A DNA stretch of 64,000 nucleotides from assembly GCA_018672315.1 (NCBI GenBank), contig CP076053.1:1351827-1415826 (forward strand). The letters run 5' to 3'. This DNA comes from Nocardioidaceae bacterium (GTDB taxonomy: Bacteria > Actinomycetota > Actinomycetes > Propionibacteriales > Nocardioidaceae). Below are positions 43,625 to 51,084 of the stretch, in pieces; the first letter of the stretch is position 1, and each line of letters begins with the position of its first letter. A program made the position numbers and the translations under genes. Under the pieces are notes generated by a model, which did not search any database, had not been told where the DNA came from, and saw only the letters and a program-made list of their open reading frames with translations.

Positions 43625-44218
43625 TCAGCCGTGCAGCACCTGCGAGGCGATCCAAGCGAGGTCGGCCGCCGCGTCCTCGGGCGAGGAGCTCGGCTGCATC
43701 ACGTGGCTGAGCACGAGGCGTACGACGGTCTCGACCCCGATGCGGGTCTCCCGCTCGCTCAGCGGCAGCGCGAAGCGCGGCACGTGCGCGGTGACCGCCT
43801 CGGTGGCCGCGACCAGCAGCGGCTCGGACTGGGTCGTCAGCAGCGGGAGGAGCTCGTCGGCGTCCTTGCCGTGCGTCGCCGAGAGCGTGTAGCGCAGCAG
43901 CGGGTTGTGCGCGGCGGCCCGGAAGACCTGCTCGGCCGTGCGCCGGATCGCGTCGACCAGGTCGTCGCCCTGCCCGAGCTCCGCGTCGACCAGCGCGAGG
44001 AAGCTGGCGAGCTCGCGCATCACCAGCGCCTCGGCGAGGTCCTGCTTGCCTCCGACGGTGTTGTAGACGGTCTGCCGGCTGACGCCGACGCGGTCGGCGA
44101 GCTTCGCCATCGTCACCGCCCCCCACCCGTGCTCGATGAGGAACTGGGCCGCCTCGTCGAGCAGCCGGTCGTAGACCACCGGGGCGGGCGGCCGGCGCAA
44201 GGAGGACATGACGCCCAT
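43625..44218 (-). CDS. TetR family regulator, probable AlkX-type repressor of alkB
   Basis: A 197-residue TetR protein. The helix-turn-helix reads V-T-M-A-K-L-A-D-R-V-G-V-S-R-Q-T-V-Y-N-T-V-G-G-K (about 35-58). The location, third in the alkB-rubredoxin/ferredoxin/TetR order and 53 bp after the ferredoxin, matches the alkane-responsive AlkX/AlkU regulators of Dietzia, Rhodococcus and Gordonia, which repress alkB until fatty acids accumulate. A second ATG at 44209 is possible. A likely binding site, GTCCAACGTTGGAC, overlaps the alkB promoter. Confidence 0.85.
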   Translation of the reverse strand: MGVMSSLRRPPAPVVYDRLLDEAAQFLIEHGWGAVTMAKLADRVGVSRQTVYNTVGGKQDLAEALVMRELASFLALVDAELGQGDDLVDAIRRTAEQVFRAAAHNPLLRYTLSATHGKDADELLPLLTTQSEPLLVAATEAVTAHVPRFALPLSERETRIGVETVVRLVLSHVMQPSSSPEDAAADLAWIASQVLHG

Positions 44219-44271
44219 CGTAGGTCGCACCGACGACAGGCCGACCGCCGTCATCCCTGCAGACGCAGCGG

Positions 44272-44463
44272 TCATCCCTGCAGACGCAGTGCCTGCACCG
44301 GACAGGACTCCACGGCGGCGGCGACCTCCTCGCGCTTGGCCTCCGGCGGGCTCTCCTCGTGAATGATCAGCATGCCGTCGTCGTCCACCTCGAAGACCTC
44401 GTGGGCCATCGACTCGCACATGCCCAGTCCCTGGCACACGTCACGATCGACCTCGATCTTCAT
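44272..44463 (-). CDS. Small 3Fe-4S-type ferredoxin
   Basis: A 63-residue ferredoxin with one cluster: C-Q-G-L-G-M-C (Cys10 and Cys16) and a later C-P-V (about Cys55). This C-x5-C...CP spacing is that of single-cluster [3Fe-4S] ferredoxins that serve P450s and other oxygenases. ATG 44463 overlaps the alkB stop by 4 bp (ATGA), so it is co-translated with the hydroxylase. It may supply electrons to AlkB's rubredoxin or to a P450 such as the one at 239-1585; this is inference. Confidence 0.9.
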   Translation of the reverse strand: MKIEVDRDVCQGLGMCESMAHEVFEVDDDGMLIIHEESPPEAKREEVAAAVESCPVQALRLQG

Positions 44464-46061
44464 CGCGCGCCCTCCTTCTGCTGACCGGCCTGCTGCTCCT
44501 TGAGCTGCTCGCGCTGCGCGTCGATCGTCTCCGCGGACGCGGCGCGCTCGGCCTCGCTGCGCACGCTCTGACCGACCGGGCGGTGCGTCTCGGGGTCCAC
44601 GGGGGTGAAGTCGACCTTGTCGCGGACACCGCAGTCCGGGCAGAACCAGTCCTCGGGGATGTCGTTCCACGCCGTGCCGGCGGGGAAGCCCTCGCGCTCC
44701 TCCCCGGCAGCGACCTCGTAGACGTACGCGCAGTTGGGGCAGCGGGCGGCGAGCACCTCGATGTCGGCGGCGGACTGCTCGGCCGCACCGGTGAGCTGCT
44801 CGGCCTCGGGGCCGAGGTCCCGGCTGCCGGCCGGGACGCTGCCGTCGGTGGCGTGGGTGCCGTACTTCGCGAGGATGCGCTCACGCTTGCTCGGCTGGAT
44901 GTTGGCGCGGGTGACGTCGCCCTCGAAGTGGTCCAGCACCCGTCGGTCCATCACCCGACGCCACAGCGGCGGGAACAGCGCCAGCAGGATCATGCCGGCG
45001 TACCCCGTGGGCAGCACCGGGGACTCCTCGAAGTCCCGCAGCGCCTGGTAGCGGCGCGTGGGGTTCGCGTGGTGGTCGGAGTGGCGCTGCAGGTGGTAGA
45101 GCAGCACGTTGGTCGCGATGTTGTTGGAGTTCCAGGAGTGGCTGGGGTCGCAGCGCTCGTAGCGGCGGCGGCCCTCGGGGCCGACCTTCTGCCGCAGCAT
45201 GCCGTAGTGCTCCATGTAGTTCACGACCTCGAGCAGGCTGAAGCCGACGACCGCCTGCACCAGCAGGAACGGGATCGTGATCCAGCCGAAGGCCGCGATG
45301 ATGCCGCCCCACAGCACGGCCGTCATCAGCCACGCGTTCAGCACGTCGTTGCCGAGGTGGAAGGGGTGGGTGTCCTTGCGGGCGTACCGCTTCTTCTCGA
45401 TGCTCCAGGCGCTGGTCAACGAGCCCGACACGGTGCGGGGCCAGAAGGCGTAGAAGGTCTCACCCAGGCGCGAGGAGGCGGGGTCCTCGGGGGTGGCGAC
45501 GCGTACGTGGTGGCCGCGGTTGTGCTCGATGTAGAAGTGGCCGTACGCGACCTGCGCCAGCGCGATCTTCGCGAGCCAGCGCTCGTGGCTCTCCTTCTTG
45601 TGCCCGAGCTCGTGCGCGGTGTTGATGCCGATGCCACCGACGCAGCCGATCGAGACCGCGATGCCGAGCTTGGCGTACCAGGGCAGCGAGTCGTTGAGAC
45701 CGATCAGCGCGAAGGCGCCGATGAAGCCGACGTATTGGATCGGAAGGTAGGCGTAGGTCACCCAGCGGTAGTACTTGTCGTTCTCGAGCGACTCGATGAC
45801 GTCGTCGGGCGGGTTCGACCGGTCGAGGCCGACGACGAGGTCGATGGCCGGGACGATGCCGAGGATGACGACGGGGCCGATCCAGAACCAGGCCGTCCAG
45901 CCGGTGAGGGCCCACATGCCCACGGCGACGCCGGCCAGGGACGGCACGACGAGGCCGATCAGCCACAGGTAGCGCTTCTTGTCCTTCCAACGCTCATGGG
46001 ACTCCGCACTGATCGTGGAGTTCGCGATGTCTTCGGCGGGAAGCCGGTCTGCAACGGACAC
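44460..46061 (-). CDS. alkB: Alkane 1-monooxygenase fused to rubredoxin
   Basis: A 533-residue fusion. The AlkB part has six membrane segments and the diiron histidine boxes H-E-L-G-H (150-154), E-H-N-R-G-H-H (179-185), N-Y-M-E-H-Y-G (281-287) and L-Q-R-H-S-D-H-H (324-331). A linker of about 40 residues leads to a rubredoxin with C-P-N-C (441-444) and C-P-D-C (474-477). It hydroxylates the terminal carbon of n-alkanes; the fused rubredoxin delivers electrons. Such fusions are known in Dietzia, Prauserella and Nocardioides. I chose GTG 46061 (MSVADRL) because GAGAGAGGT precedes it; the longer TTG start lies in the operator. Confidence 0.97.
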   Translation of the reverse strand: MSVADRLPAEDIANSTISAESHERWKDKKRYLWLIGLVVPSLAGVAVGMWALTGWTAWFWIGPVVILGIVPAIDLVVGLDRSNPPDDVIESLENDKYYRWVTYAYLPIQYVGFIGAFALIGLNDSLPWYAKLGIAVSIGCVGGIGINTAHELGHKKESHERWLAKIALAQVAYGHFYIEHNRGHHVRVATPEDPASSRLGETFYAFWPRTVSGSLTSAWSIEKKRYARKDTHPFHLGNDVLNAWLMTAVLWGGIIAAFGWITIPFLLVQAVVGFSLLEVVNYMEHYGMLRQKVGPEGRRRYERCDPSHSWNSNNIATNVLLYHLQRHSDHHANPTRRYQALRDFEESPVLPTGYAGMILLALFPPLWRRVMDRRVLDHFEGDVTRANIQPSKRERILAKYGTHATDGSVPAGSRDLGPEAEQLTGAAEQSAADIEVLAARCPNCAYVYEVAAGEEREGFPAGTAWNDIPEDWFCPDCGVRDKVDFTPVDPETHRPVGQSVRSEAERAASAETIDAQREQLKEQQAGQQKEGAR

Positions 46062-46079
46062 AGGAGTGACCTCTCTCTC

Positions 46080-46093
46080 GTCCAACGTTGGAC
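46080..46093. promoter_or_regulatory. Operator palindrome at the alkB transcription start
   Basis: GTCCAACGTTGGAC is a perfect 14-bp palindrome covering the expected transcription start of alkB. A related half-site GTCCAAC (46109-46115) lies between the -35 and -10. It is the best candidate target for the TetR protein encoded at the end of the operon. Confidence 0.65.
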
Positions 46094-46096
46094 ATC

Positions 46097-46125
46097 ACGG
46101 TAGGCAATGTCCAACTTCTTGACAA
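46097..46125 (-). promoter_or_regulatory. alkB promoter
   Basis: On the minus strand TTGTCA (46125-46120) and TACCGT (46102-46097) are separated by exactly 17 bp, giving a -35/-10 pair about 35-40 bp upstream of GTG 46061. Confidence 0.5.
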
Positions 46126-46137
46126 GAGATTCGCAGA

Positions 46138-46149
46138 TGTAAATTTACA
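46138..46149. promoter_or_regulatory. TGTAAATTTACA palindrome upstream of alkB
   Basis: A perfect 12-bp AT-rich palindrome about 50 bp upstream of the presumed alkB start, in otherwise GC-rich DNA. The position suits an activator or a second regulator. Confidence 0.45.
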
Positions 46150-46188
46150 AACCGAGTGATCCTGTCGCGACACGGCGTCCGGGGCGGC

Positions 46189-47364
46189 TCATGAGCCTCC
46201 TCCACCGGGCACGACACGCAGCACCTTGTCGTTCGACCCGTTGGAGGTCGTCACGAGCAGGGCGCCGTTCTTCGTGGTCTGCACCGAGCGCAGCCGACCG
46301 TCCTGCTGCAGCGCGGCCGGGCTCCTGGTCCAGCGCAGTTCGCCGTCGCGGTCGAACTTCATGAAGACCAGCCGGCTGGACTTGAGTCCGGCGACCGCCA
46401 GGGTGCCGTTGAGCCGACCCCACCGCTTGCCGCGGACCCAGTCGGCTCCCGAGACCGCCAGCGTCGGCACCCCGGAGCTCCAGCGCGCGCCGATCTGGCG
46501 ACCCGGCAGCGACCGGTCGGTCATCGGGACGCCCTCGTCGTAGCCCGGGCCGGGGTCCCAGCCGTAGTTGCCGCCCTTGCGCAGCAGGTTGACCTCGTCG
46601 TCGCGGTCCGGTCCGTGCTCGGCCGACCACAGGGTGCCGTCGCGGCGCTGCGCCAGGCCCTGGAGGTTGCGGTGCCCATAGGTCCAGACGTAGCGCCGGT
46701 TCTCGTTGCGGGCGTTGACCCAGGGGTTCTTCGCGTACGGCTGGCCCGTGCGCGGGTTCAGGCGCAGCGTCTTGCCCCCGAGGGACCGCTTGTCCTGCGG
46801 GGTCGAGCTCAGTGCGGCGTCACCGGTGCCGACGAGCATCGAGCCGTCGCGAAGGATCTCCAGGCGACAGCCGCCGTGCCGGCCCGAGCTGGTCGGGAAA
46901 CCGTCGATGACGACACCGGTCTCACGAGCCCTGGTGTAGTCCTCGTTCATGCGCCAGGCCGTGACGCGGACGTCGGTGCGCGAGCCGTCGGTCCAGCCCC
47001 GGCACGTGTAGAAGCGGTCGTTGCGCCCGAAGCGCTTGTCCAGCGCCACCGACATCAGGCCCGTCTCGCCCGAGGCCCACGCGTTGCCCGGTCGACCGAC
47101 CTCCCGTGCCGTGCCTCCCCGCACCACCATCAGCCGGGTGCTCTCGCGCTCGGTGACCAGCAGCGGCCCACCGGGCAGCACCGCCACGTCCCAGGGCACA
47201 GACAGCCCCGAGGCGACCGTGCGTACCCGCAGGTCGGGCACGCCTGCCTCGGGGCCGGTGTCGGTGTCGTCCCCGCACGCGGCGAGGCCGGCGGCCAGCG
47301 TCACGAGCGACGCGGCGGCGGCGAGCAGGCGGAAGGGACGGCGTACGCGGGGCTGCTCGGTCAC
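46189..47364 (-). CDS. PQQ-dependent sugar dehydrogenase-type lipoprotein
   Basis: A 391-residue lipoprotein: signal peptide with lipobox L-A-A-C (Cys about 29), then a six-bladed propeller of the soluble glucose/sorbosone dehydrogenase family. Seen are S-V-P-W-D-V-A-V-L-P, Y-G-H-R-N-L-Q-G-L-A, E-H-G-P-D-R-D-D-E-V-N-L-L and N-Y-G-W-D. These proteins oxidise aldose sugars with PQQ; many actinobacterial members lack a PQQ pathway and their substrates are unknown. GTG 47364 was chosen because GGAGGTCACC precedes it and the signal peptide follows directly. Confidence 0.88.
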   Translation of the reverse strand: MTEQPRVRRPFRLLAAAASLVTLAAGLAACGDDTDTGPEAGVPDLRVRTVASGLSVPWDVAVLPGGPLLVTERESTRLMVVRGGTAREVGRPGNAWASGETGLMSVALDKRFGRNDRFYTCRGWTDGSRTDVRVTAWRMNEDYTRARETGVVIDGFPTSSGRHGGCRLEILRDGSMLVGTGDAALSSTPQDKRSLGGKTLRLNPRTGQPYAKNPWVNARNENRRYVWTYGHRNLQGLAQRRDGTLWSAEHGPDRDDEVNLLRKGGNYGWDPGPGYDEGVPMTDRSLPGRQIGARWSSGVPTLAVSGADWVRGKRWGRLNGTLAVAGLKSSRLVFMKFDRDGELRWTRSPAALQQDGRLRSVQTTKNGALLVTTSNGSNDKVLRVVPGGGGS

Positions 47365-47431
47365 GGTGACCTCCGGGGCGCGGGCGGATCGGCTGCACCC
47401 CACTGTAGGAACGCCCCTCCAACAGCCGTGG

Positions 47432-48010
47432 CTAGCTCGGGTGGCTGCCGGCCGTCGACGGGCTGCGGTGGAAGAGGAACGGCGCGCCACCCCGTGGTGT
47501 CATCGGGATGCCGAGGGTGAGGCCGAGGAGGAGCCCGTCGCCGACCGGCCGGAAGTGGTCGCTCACCCCGCGCCACGGCCAGCGGTCGGTGTGGCGGTAG
47601 CGGACCACCAGCGCCGGCCGGTCGTCGATCTCGGAGTCCTCGAAGGTGGCCACCAGCTCCATCGAGCGCACCAGGCCGCGGCGTCTGCGCACCAGGTTCG
47701 CCCCGTGCAGCTCGTCCGGCCGCTCGACGTGGTCGGCGTGAGGCTCGTGGAACGCCTTGCCCCACCAGCCCTGCATGCCCGTGGCCGCGAAGAAGGCCGG
47801 CCGGGGTGCACGCATCCGCCACGGGCCGATGAACTCCGCCCGGTGGTCGCCCAGGAGCAGGGTCAGGTCGCCGGAGGGAGCCTCGCGCCACGCCTGCTGG
47901 GCGGCGGGGACGGAGCGGACGTCGAAGTCGGGGGTGGGCACCTCGCCACGGTGCCACGCGGTCGACGGACGCACACGCTCGACGATGTCGAGGTGGTCCG
48001 AACGGATCAC
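47432..48010 (-). CDS. Lipocalin-like / DUF4334-like protein, putative
   Basis: A 192-residue soluble protein. The string G-M-Q-G-W-W-G-K-A-F-H and a later beta-rich segment R-P-A-L-V-V-R-Y-R-H...S-D-H-F-R-P-V-G-D-G-L-L-L-G resemble the W-Y-G-K-R-F and D-H-F-R-x-V-D-D-x-x-L-L-G patterns of GXWXG/DUF4334 proteins; this is a by-eye match. GTG 48010 was chosen because it overlaps the upstream stop (GTGA); a start at ATG 48046 would invade that gene by 40 bp. It is third in a coupled operon with a GT-C-like membrane protein and a photolyase-like protein. Confidence 0.6.
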   Translation of the reverse strand: MIRSDHLDIVERVRPSTAWHRGEVPTPDFDVRSVPAAQQAWREAPSGDLTLLLGDHRAEFIGPWRMRAPRPAFFAATGMQGWWGKAFHEPHADHVERPDELHGANLVRRRRGLVRSMELVATFEDSEIDDRPALVVRYRHTDRWPWRGVSDHFRPVGDGLLLGLTLGIPMTPRGGAPFLFHRSPSTAGSHPS

Positions 48011-49143
48011 GCCCACGGCGATCCCGGCAGACCGCTGGAGGTCCATGCCAGCGCGATGACCAGCAACGTCGTCAGGATCAACGCCTGCTGCGTACGGCTG
48101 CGCGCCGCGATCACGTCACCGAGCGGCATCCACGCACCGACCACCACCAGGGACAGCGCGCCCGCCGCTGCCAGACCGGGTGCGGTCAGGCCGAGCAGGA
48201 GCAGCGCCACGGCGGCGTGCACCGCCAGCTCGACAGGCTGCCGGTCGGCCACGGAGAGCACCAGACCGACCGCGAGGGCGGCGACGAGCGCGGCCACGAG
48301 CACGACCGCCGGGGAGTCGAGCAGCGCCGAGACCTGCTCACGGAGCAGACGGACGCCTCCCTCGGTCTCCGCGCGCGACCTCAGCACCGTCACGACCGCG
48401 TCGACCGACCCCCGCCGGTCGGCGAGCCAGGCGGCGTACGCGACCGGCGGCGTCGCAGCCAGGGTCAGGGCCCACGCGCCGGAGGCTCGTGCCATCCGGC
48501 CGCGTGCGAGTGCAGCGACGGCACCGGTGACGAGCGCGGCGGAGGCGGCGACCCCGACCGGATCCGTCAGAGCCGCCGCGCCGGCGAGGGCCCCGGCGAG
48601 CACCGGACGGCCGGCCGACCAGGCGAGCAGGCTGCCGAACGACAGCGCGGCGAGCACGGCGTACGGACCGCTCGTCCACAGCGACGCGCCCACCGGAAGG
48701 GCCGCCCAGAGCCACGTGGTCGCGACGGCGGCCCGGTTGCCGTAGGTCGCGCGCACCATCAGGCACAGCACCGCGGCCGCCGCGAACGAGGCCGTCACCG
48801 AGACCGCCAGCGACAGCTCCTCGAGGCTCGCCGCCGACGGTTCGGCGCCGGTGAGGACGCCGACGAGACGGACCAGCGCCGGCTGGAGGGGCCACACCGC
48901 CGTGTCGGAGAACGCACCGCCGTCCACGGTGCGGACCACCCCGCCGTACCCCTGGGCGGCGACCCTCCCGATCACGCCGTCGTCCGCGCTCAGCAGCGGA
49001 TCGAGCAACCCCTGCGGGGTGTCGGCGTCGGCCGGACGCAGCCGCAGCACGGCCACCAGCACCAGCATCCGCACCACGAGGAATCCCGTCAGCGCGGGCA
49101 GGAGCACGGCCGAGGCGCTCGCGCGGGTGGTCGTGCGGCTCAC
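48007..49143 (-). CDS. GT-C / PIG-V-like integral membrane protein
   Basis: A 378-residue polytopic protein with about nine hydrophobic segments. The layout, an acidic loop D-D-G-V-I-G-R-V-A-A-Q-G-Y after the first helix, then D-T-A-V-W-P-L-Q-P-A-L-V-R and T-D-P-V-G-V-A after about six helices, parallels PIG-V-like mannosyltransferases (WDxxWYxxIAxxGY; FPLxPALxR; TRPxG). The usual Trp-Asp of the first motif is not kept exactly. It may transfer a mannose from a polyprenol donor to a cell-surface glycan. Its GTG start overlaps the photolyase-like stop and its stop overlaps the next GTG. Confidence 0.65.
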   Translation of the reverse strand: MSRTTTRASASAVLLPALTGFLVVRMLVLVAVLRLRPADADTPQGLLDPLLSADDGVIGRVAAQGYGGVVRTVDGGAFSDTAVWPLQPALVRLVGVLTGAEPSAASLEELSLAVSVTASFAAAAVLCLMVRATYGNRAAVATTWLWAALPVGASLWTSGPYAVLAALSFGSLLAWSAGRPVLAGALAGAAALTDPVGVAASAALVTGAVAALARGRMARASGAWALTLAATPPVAYAAWLADRRGSVDAVVTVLRSRAETEGGVRLLREQVSALLDSPAVVLVAALVAALAVGLVLSVADRQPVELAVHAAVALLLLGLTAPGLAAAGALSLVVVGAWMPLGDVIAARSRTQQALILTTLLVIALAWTSSGLPGSPWA

Positions 49144-50420
49144 CTGCTGGTCTTGCGCCGCCAGGCGCTGAAGGACTGGATCGCCCCACCGTGCGGGCGG
49201 GACAGCCACGGCCACGGGTGGCGTACGGCGATGTCGAGTCGCGCGGCGCGCGTCCGGAAGCCCGGGACGGGGGCGTACGTCACCGCCAGCGGCCGGTCGG
49301 CGAGCACGTCGACGGGATCGCCGAGGTGCACGGTCAGGTCGCGCTCCTCGCCGAGCTCGGCGAGCGTCTCCGCGAGGAAGACCAGTCGCTTCGACGACAA
49401 CCGCAGCCGCTGCAGCAGGGCGGCGTCGAAGACGAACACGACGGGCAGGTCGGGGTGCGCGGTGAGCGCGGGGTCCTCGTCGCCGAGGGACTCCGCCGTG
49501 AGCCACACGACCTGGGGGTCGCCGACGTCCTGGTCGGTCTCGGGCCTCTTGGGGCCGGCGGTGGCGGACGGGTCGGGGTCGGAGCCGAGCCTCGGGTCCT
49601 TCTCGACCTTCGGGAAGGTGCCGGAGTCGACGTCGGGCCAGTCCTGGATCGGGCAGTCGTGCTTGAGGGTGCAGGTGTCGCAGAGACCGGGGGCGCGCTT
49701 CTCGACCTGCCAGCGGGAGAAGCCGTACGGCGTGCTGCTGCCGGCCCCGACGGCCCACTGCCAGCCGGACCGGTTGGCCGCGCGGGACCCGTCGAGCAGG
49801 TGGGTGAAGAAGGCGTCCTCACCGTGGCGCCACCCCCAGCCCTCGCGCACGGTCCAGTGGCTCGCGAGCCACATGCGCGTCTGGTTGACCAGCCACCCGT
49901 CGGTCTCGAGCTCACCGACCACGAGGTCGAGGCAGGCCATCTCGCGGCTCCAGGGCGCGGTGCGGGCGGTCGGGTCGTCCATCGCCCCGGGGCGGGGCTC
50001 GTACGACGGCGCGGCGTAGCGCAAGGACTCCCTCGTCGCGCGCCCGAGGCGGGCGTACAGGTGGCGCGACCACTCCTGCCACATCAGCTCGTCGCGGAAC
50101 TTCTTCACGTCCCTGGACGGACCGCCACCGACGTGCTCCCAGACCCGTGGCAGGGTCAGCAGACCGTGGCGGATGTAGGGCGAGAGCGCCGAGGCACCGC
50201 GCCGGTCCTCGGGCCACACCTCGTTGCGCTGCCGCGCGTAGCCCGAGACGTCGTACGTCGCGAGCGCCGCGTCGGCGGAGGACTGTCCGCCCCTGAACCG
50301 TCCGCTCGCCACGACCCCGTCGGCACCCTCCGCGGTCAGGTCACCGAGGTGCTCGGCGACCCAGGTCTTGGCGCCGTCGGCGTCGTGCGCCGGGGGAAGG
50401 GGGAGGTCGGTCTGGCTCAC
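49140..50420 (-). CDS. Photolyase/cryptochrome-family FAD protein with permuted domain order
   Basis: The 426-residue protein has an N-terminal helical FAD-binding domain of the photolyase type: A-L-S-P-Y-I-R-H-G-L-L-T (78-89), D-E-L-M-W-Q-E-W-S-R-H-L-Y (110-122), T-R-M-W-L-A-S-H-W (181-189) and A-N-R-S-G-W-Q-W (215-223). Cys163, Cys247, Cys250 and Cys256 resemble the four ligands of the iron-sulfur photolyases. Only then, at about 300-390, comes an alpha/beta domain (V-V-W-L-T-A-E-S-L-G-D-E-D-P-A-L...V-F-V-F-D-A-A-L-L...R-L-V-F-L-A-E-T-L) resembling the normally N-terminal photolyase domain. GTG 50420 has TAGCGT 7 nt upstream. It might be a DNA repair enzyme or light sensor. Confidence 0.8.
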   Translation of the reverse strand: MSQTDLPLPPAHDADGAKTWVAEHLGDLTAEGADGVVASGRFRGGQSSADAALATYDVSGYARQRNEVWPEDRRGASALSPYIRHGLLTLPRVWEHVGGGPSRDVKKFRDELMWQEWSRHLYARLGRATRESLRYAAPSYEPRPGAMDDPTARTAPWSREMACLDLVVGELETDGWLVNQTRMWLASHWTVREGWGWRHGEDAFFTHLLDGSRAANRSGWQWAVGAGSSTPYGFSRWQVEKRAPGLCDTCTLKHDCPIQDWPDVDSGTFPKVEKDPRLGSDPDPSATAGPKRPETDQDVGDPQVVWLTAESLGDEDPALTAHPDLPVVFVFDAALLQRLRLSSKRLVFLAETLAELGEERDLTVHLGDPVDVLADRPLAVTYAPVPGFRTRAARLDIAVRHPWPWLSRPHGGAIQSFSAWRRKTSR

Positions 50421-50427
50421 GGCGGCC

Positions 50428-50433
50428 ACGCTA
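50428..50433 (-). promoter_or_regulatory. Putative leaderless -10 (TAGCGT) of photolyase-like operon
   Basis: On the minus strand TAGCGT ends 7 nt before GTG 50420. This decides the start over upstream TTG and GTG codons. Confidence 0.45.
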
Positions 50434-50493
50434 GCCAGGGGGACTGACAAGCGGAGGTAAGAATCGGCCGGTGCCCGACACGTACCGAGTGTG

Positions 50494-51084
50494 ATGACAC
50501 CCGACGAGACAGCTCGCCTCGGCGACCTGTTCGACGCCCACGCCCCGCGCCTGCTGGGGTACGCCCGTCGCCTCGTGGAACCCGCCGACGCCGAGGACCT
50601 GGTGTCCGAGGCGTTCTGCGTGGCAGCGAGGCGGCTCGACGCCGTCCCCGCGGACCCGGACCGGGCCCGGCCCTGGCTCTACGCCGTGGTCAGGAAGCTC
50701 GCGGCCAATCACCGTCGCACGGCCGGACGCCACCGCGACCTGTGGCAGCAGCTGCTGCGGGAGACCTGGCAGCCGGGCGGGCACCATGCCGCTCCCGATG
50801 CCGCGACCGACGCCGCGATCGCCCGCGAAGCGGCCATCAGCGCACTCGGCGCGCTCCGCGAGGGCGACCGGGAGCTGTTGCTGCTGCTCGCCTGGGACGG
50901 TCTCGAGGTCGCCGAGGCGGCGGTCGTGCTCGGGGTGCGTCCCGCGACCCTGCACGTCCGTCTGCACCGTGCCCGGGCCCGCCTGGCGGAGGCGGAGAGG
51001 TCGCTCGAGCTCGACCACCCGCCCCCTCGCGTGCAGCCCGCACCCCGCCTCGCGACCCCCTCGATCTCCAGGAGCCACCCATGA
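50494..51084 (+). CDS. ECF-type RNA polymerase sigma factor
   Basis: A 196-residue sigma factor. Region 2: L-F-D-A-H-A-P-R-L-L-G-Y-A-R-R-L-V-E-P-A-D-A-E-D-L-V-S-E-A-F (about 10-39), R-P-W-L-Y-A-V-V-R-K-L-A-A-N-H-R-R; region 4: L-R-E-G-D-R-E-L-L-L-L-L-A-W-D-G-L-E-V-A-E-A-A-V-V-L-G-V-R-P-A-T-L-H-V-R-L-H-R-A-R. ATG 50494 or the adjacent GTG 50491 can start. It overlaps the next gene (ATGA at 51081), which encodes a single-pass membrane protein, repeating the sigma/membrane-partner pattern of 35-37 kb. Confidence 0.87.
   Translation: MTPDETARLGDLFDAHAPRLLGYARRLVEPADAEDLVSEAFCVAARRLDAVPADPDRARPWLYAVVRKLAANHRRTAGRHRDLWQQLLRETWQPGGHHAAPDAATDAAIAREAAISALGALREGDRELLLLLAWDGLEVAEAAVVLGVRPATLHVRLHRARARLAEAERSLELDHPPPRVQPAPRLATPSISRSHP

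Noticed and set aside
42236-44362. 708-residue plus-strand open frame
   Set aside because: It lies antisense to the small acidic, fasciclin and TetR genes; the composition is Arg/Gly/His-rich with no domain. It is a high-GC shadow.
46138-46149. TGTAAATTTACA as a Fur or DtxR iron box
   Set aside because: It is shorter than and does not match the 19-bp consensus of either regulator; recorded only as an unassigned palindrome.
48007-49758. Longer 583-residue reading of the GT-C-like gene
   Set aside because: The first two hundred residues are an Arg/Ala-rich out-of-frame translation of the photolyase-like gene; GTG 49143 with a GTGA overlap is the real start.
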